Source: Verrucomicrobiota bacterium
Lineage (GTDB): Bacteria > Verrucomicrobiota > Verrucomicrobiia > Verrucomicrobiales > DEV007
Assembly: GCA_003402735.1 (NCBI GenBank)
Contig: QQNE01000002.1
Coordinates: 1-64,000 of the forward strand
DNA length: 64,000 nucleotides
Direction: 5' to 3'
Part shown: positions 60,683 through 64,000 of the stretch, piece after piece
Layout: the number at the start of each line of letters is the position of its first letter
How positions within the stretch are numbered: the stretch's first letter is position 1
The notes under the pieces: generated by a model
Seen by the model: the letters and a program-made list of their open reading frames with translations, nothing else
Told to the model about the DNA's origin: nothing
The model's database searches: none
Program-made: the position numbers and the translations under genes

Positions 60683-63019
60683 ATGAAGCTGGCAGTAGGA
60701 ATGATTCTCTCGATGTGGGCGTTGGCCGGTGGCGCACAGGCGGCCGACTATCGGGACCGGGTTGAACCGATTCTGGTCAACTATTGCTTCGATTGCCATG
60801 GGGACGGAGCCACCAAGGGCGATGTGTCGCTCGATTTTGCCGATGAAGCCGCAGCGGTGCGGGAGGTGACTCTTTGGGACCGGGTTTGGCACAACCTGGA
60901 AACGCATCTGATGCCGCCGGCGGAGAAGGATCAACCGAATTCCGCGGAACGGGAGGAGTTGGTGAAGTGGATTGAGCGGGATGTGTTCAAGATCGATTCG
61001 AAGAATCCGGATCCGGGGCGGGTCACGATTCGTCGATTGAACCGGGAGGAATACCGGTATTCGGTGCGGGATTTGCTGGGAGTCGATTTTTCGGTGGATG
61101 ACAATTTTCCACCCGATGACACCGGATACGGGTTCGACACGATTGGCGATGTCTTGAGCCTTTCGCCATTGTTGCTGGAAAAATACATGTCGGCAGCTCA
61201 GGAAATCGTTTCTGAAGCAATTCCTCTCGATGCGGGGCGTATTCCGCAGCGCGTGATCAAGAACGAGGAATTCATGGCGGAGAAAGGCTCGAAGAGCACA
61301 GCCAGTTACCTGCCTTTCAACAAACCGAACCGTGTGCGCGTCAGCAGATGGGTTCCCGCGACCGGGGATTTCAAGGTGGATTTGCGTTTCAATGTGACGG
61401 GCTCGATCGAGGCCACGGAAAATACTGCTTTGCTCCGGGTGAAGGTGGGGGACCAGGTGGTCAGCGAAAATGAGATTGGCTGGGACAGCAGCGAACGCAT
61501 TGTTCTGTTTGGCAAAACCAGACTCGAGAAGGGCAATAGGGAATTCAGCATAGAGTTGATTCCGGGCAATCCACCCAAGGAAGGGGAGAAGCCATTGGTG
61601 GCCCGGGTGGATTCGGTGCGCTTCGAAGGACCGCTGGATGGATCCGTCAAAGAGTACTCAAATGAATACAAACGAATCATGGTCGACGGCCCGCCACCGT
61701 CTTGGGAAGATCAGGCGGGGCGTCGCGCTTATGCCCGGAAGATTCTTGGCAATTTGGCTGAGCGCGCCTTTCGGCGACCGATTGACGATCTGACATTGGA
61801 GAAACTGGTGTCGATTGCCTTGACTACGGACAATCAGCCAGACACCAGTTTCGAGGAAGGGATCCGTCAAGCTGTCGCCGGGATTCTGGTGTCGCCGAGG
61901 TTTTTGTTTCGGTCAGAAACGCAACCTCAACCGGATGATCCGGATCGAATGGTGCCATTGGACGATTTCGCCCTGGCCTCGCGGCTCTCTTATTTTCTTT
62001 GGCGATCACTGCCCGATGCCACGCTGTTGGAAGAGGCGCGCAAGGGCACTTTGCGAAGCAGTTTGACCAGGGAAGTGGATCGAATGTTGAAGGATCCACG
62101 GTCCGAACGGTTTGTCGTCAGCTTTGTTGGTCAATGGTTGCAGGCTCGAGACGTGACCACGATCAACCTCAACGCGAGAGCCATTCTCAAATCCAAAGAT
62201 CTTGAAGAAGCCCTGAAGTATTTCAGCCATGATCTGCGACGGGACATGCAAAGAGAGTCTGAAATGCTTTTTGCCCACGTGCTTCGGGAGAATCGTCCCG
62301 TGACCGAATTGCTGACCGCGGATTATGCGTTTTTGTCGGAAAAACTGGCCCAATTTTATGGCATCGACGGGGTCGAAGGACGGGAAATGCGCAAGGTGCC
62401 GTTGAAAGGGCAACGGGGTGGGGTGTTGCGTCAGGCGACGTTTTTGATGGTCACCTCCAATCCGACTCGCACCTCGCCCGTGAAGCGAGGACTTTTCGTT
62501 TTGGAAAACATTCTGGGTGCGCCGGCTCCGCCGCCTCCGCCAAACATACCAGCTTTGGAAGCGGCGAAGAAGCCCGGATTGAAAAATCCCACGGTTCGTG
62601 AACTCATGGAATTGCATCGTCAAGAAGCACTGTGTGCATCGTGTCATGCCCGCATGGATCCGTTGGGCTTGGCCTTTGAGAATTACAATGCGCTCGGGCA
62701 ATGGCGGGAATCCGAAAACGGAAAGCCGATCGAGACGTCGGGGAAATTGATCACCGGTGAAACATTTCAAACGGCTGATGACTTGGTGAAGATTCTCGCC
62801 ATTTCGCGGAAGCGGGACGTGCATCGTGCCATGGTGGAAAAGGTCATGATTTATGCGCTGGGCCGCGGGTTGGAATATTACGACAGACCCGAGCTGGAGC
62901 GCATGGTGACTGCAATTGAGAGCAAGAATGCCACTTTGCGGGCAGTGATCGATGAGGTGATTGCCAGCACCGCTTTCCAGAACCGGCGCGGCGATGGGAA
63001 CCGGTTGGTTCGCCAATGA
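60683..63019 (+). CDS. DUF1587/1592/1588-type secreted cytochrome c protein (PSD family)
   Basis: A 778-residue exported protein of the planctomycete cytochrome type. Signal peptide AVGMILSMWALAGGAQAA. Haem site 1 CFDCH at residues 35-39 (PSCyt1-like). Then DUF1587 (TIRRLNREEYRYSVRDLLGVDF), a carbohydrate-binding-like stretch, DUF1595 (RKILGNLAERAFRRPIDD), DUF1592 (LASRLSYFLWRSLPDATLLEEA), DUF1588 with a second CxxCH (CASCHARMDPLGLAFENY near residue 650) and DUF1585 at the C terminus. These proteins are paired with DUF1552 proteins in PVC genomes, as here with an 11-bp gap; roles in extracellular polymer oxidation are suggested but not proven. Confidence 0.95.
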   Translation: MKLAVGMILSMWALAGGAQAADYRDRVEPILVNYCFDCHGDGATKGDVSLDFADEAAAVREVTLWDRVWHNLETHLMPPAEKDQPNSAEREELVKWIERDVFKIDSKNPDPGRVTIRRLNREEYRYSVRDLLGVDFSVDDNFPPDDTGYGFDTIGDVLSLSPLLLEKYMSAAQEIVSEAIPLDAGRIPQRVIKNEEFMAEKGSKSTASYLPFNKPNRVRVSRWVPATGDFKVDLRFNVTGSIEATENTALLRVKVGDQVVSENEIGWDSSERIVLFGKTRLEKGNREFSIELIPGNPPKEGEKPLVARVDSVRFEGPLDGSVKEYSNEYKRIMVDGPPPSWEDQAGRRAYARKILGNLAERAFRRPIDDLTLEKLVSIALTTDNQPDTSFEEGIRQAVAGILVSPRFLFRSETQPQPDDPDRMVPLDDFALASRLSYFLWRSLPDATLLEEARKGTLRSSLTREVDRMLKDPRSERFVVSFVGQWLQARDVTTINLNARAILKSKDLEEALKYFSHDLRRDMQRESEMLFAHVLRENRPVTELLTADYAFLSEKLAQFYGIDGVEGREMRKVPLKGQRGGVLRQATFLMVTSNPTRTSPVKRGLFVLENILGAPAPPPPPNIPALEAAKKPGLKNPTVRELMELHRQEALCASCHARMDPLGLAFENYNALGQWRESENGKPIETSGKLITGETFQTADDLVKILAISRKRDVHRAMVEKVMIYALGRGLEYYDRPELERMVTAIESKNATLRAVIDEVIASTAFQNRRGDGNRLVRQ

Positions 63020-63030
63020 TTTGATTTTCC

Positions 63031-64000
63031 ATGAAAACAATAGAAAGACGTAAGTTTCTTTGCGGCGTTGGGGCGATGGTGGCGTTGCCAGCGCTCGAAT
63101 GTTTTGGCGCGCCCAAACCGCTTTCCGGGCCGGTTGCCGGGCGGACTGCATCTGGAGCGCCGTTGCGAACGGCGTTCATTTACAAGCCGAATGGGATCAA
63201 TGTGGCTGCCTGGGAAATTGCGGAGGCCGGAAACGAGTATCAGATGAGTCCCATTCTGCATGGGCTGTCGGAACTCCGGCAGGATCTTCAGATCATCAAA
63301 GGTCTTGAGCAGAAAGCGGGATGGGGAATGCAAGATGGGGGAGGGGATCATGCCCGGGCGAATGCCACCTTTCTCACAGGTGTTCGTGCTTACAAGACGG
63401 CGGGAGCGGACATCAAAGTGGGTGTTTCCGTGGATCAGACGATGGCGAATCTGGTGGCGGATCAAACCCGGTTTGCCTCCCTTGAATTGGGCACGGAAGC
63501 GGTGCGCCGATCCGGAGTTTGTGATTCTGGTTATTCTTGTGCCTATCAATTCAATCTTTCCTGGCGTTCAGCCACCCAACCGATGGCACCAGAAGCCAAT
63601 CCGCGGCTGGTGTTTGAACGGCTTTTTGGAGTGGGCCGCGGGGAACAGCGCAAGGCCAATTTGGAAAGGGCACGGATCCGGCAGCGGTCCTTGCTGGATT
63701 TCGTGTTGGCTGATGCCAAACAGATGCACGGGGCGTTGGGTCGCAACGATCAACAAAAACTGGATGAATACCTGACCGGCATCCGTGAAATCGAACGCCG
63801 CATCCAGAACATGGAGAAATTCGGCCTTCCGCCGGACCCCGGGGTTCCGGCACCTGAGGGAATCCCGGAAAGTTACGAGGAACATCTCCGGTTGATGTTT
63901 GACATGATTTATCTGGCGTTTGTCACGGATTCGACCCGTGTCGTGACCTATCTGCAATCTCATGACGGGAACAACCGGACCATGCCGTCGATCGGGATCA
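63031..64000 (+). CDS. DUF1552 exported protein (3' end outside window)
   Basis: This gene is absent from the ORF track because its stop lies past the window. ATG 63031 opens a frame of 323 codons to the end. It starts with IERRKFLCGVGAMVALPALECFG, a Tat-like or ordinary signal with an Arg pair, followed by LRTAFIYKPNGINVAAWE, LQIIKGLEQKAG, DHARANATFLTGVRA, GVSVDQTMANLVAD, and ESYEEHLRLMFDMIYLAFVTDSTRVVTYL, all typical of DUF1552. The distal part of the family is missing only because of the window edge. It pairs with the preceding DUF1592-type cytochrome gene in one operon. Function unknown. Confidence 0.92.
   Translation, partial: MKTIERRKFLCGVGAMVALPALECFGAPKPLSGPVAGRTASGAPLRTAFIYKPNGINVAAWEIAEAGNEYQMSPILHGLSELRQDLQIIKGLEQKAGWGMQDGGGDHARANATFLTGVRAYKTAGADIKVGVSVDQTMANLVADQTRFASLELGTEAVRRSGVCDSGYSCAYQFNLSWRSATQPMAPEANPRLVFERLFGVGRGEQRKANLERARIRQRSLLDFVLADAKQMHGALGRNDQQKLDEYLTGIREIERRIQNMEKFGLPPDPGVPAPEGIPESYEEHLRLMFDMIYLAFVTDSTRVVTYLQSHDGNNRTMPSIGI

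Overview
The window looks like chromosomal DNA from a free-living, GC-rich member of the Planctomycetota-Verrucomicrobiota-Chlamydiota group, most probably a verrucomicrobium. The signs are three secreted type I sulfatases, a ThuA / beta-propeller / c-type cytochrome giant protein of the PVC type, a DUF1587-1592-1588 cytochrome gene followed by a DUF1552 gene, a golvesin-tailed FAD oxidoreductase, a GYF_2-RDD membrane protein, and very little Shine-Dalgarno usage. No 16S rRNA, tRNA, phage, IS element or CRISPR array was seen, so the phylum call is inference from gene content.

Layout. 0-7 kb: end of a TPR-like gene, a PKD-like small protein, an OpgG-family periplasmic glucan protein, a Host_attach/baeRF-like gene divergent from PEP carboxylase (ppc), with three inverted repeats between the last two. 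7-12.8 kb: two translationally coupled sulfatases, a secreted metzincin-like protease with PPC and PKD domains, and a small Tyr/Arg/Gly-rich secreted protein. 12.8-21 kb: a long coiled-coil protein, an FAD monooxygenase, a Ski2-like helicase, a sugar-nucleotide epimerase and a secreted thioredoxin-like protein. 21-27.3 kb: the 1400-residue ThuA/cytochrome protein, divergent from leuA. Upstream of leuA is a short Leu-rich reading frame with mutually exclusive hairpins, which looks like an undescribed leucine attenuator. 27.3-33.9 kb: a complete tripartite RND efflux system. 33.9-42.2 kb: a beta-helix protein, a Tat-exported protein, a DUF5009 acyltransferase, and a glcD-glcF-sulfatase operon. 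42-51.6 kb: DUF4126, an adenylate-kinase-like gene, two tandem LolC/E-type permeases, GYF-RDD, an Asp-box sialidase-like protein, a DEDD nuclease and a golvesin-tailed FAD oxidoreductase. 51.6-52.3 kb: non-coding DNA with a MITE-like palindromic element. 52.3-60.4 kb: recA, a GspF-like gene, ribD, a HAD phosphatase, mnmG, and pdhA-pdhB. 60.4-64 kb: the DUF1592-type cytochrome gene and a DUF1552 gene cut by the window end.

The most informative non-coding signals are: (1) two perfect and one near-perfect parS (ParB-binding) sites within 2.2 kb around ribD and mnmG, placing this window in a probable origin-proximal partition region; (2) the leuA leader; (3) an intrinsic-terminator-like hairpin in the 5' leader of the ThuA/cytochrome gene; (4) an interspersed repeat whose sequence also seems to encode the His-rich linker of the RND adaptor. 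The genes as a whole suggest a heterotroph that degrades sulfated polysaccharides in or through its periplasm and feeds the products into central carbon metabolism.
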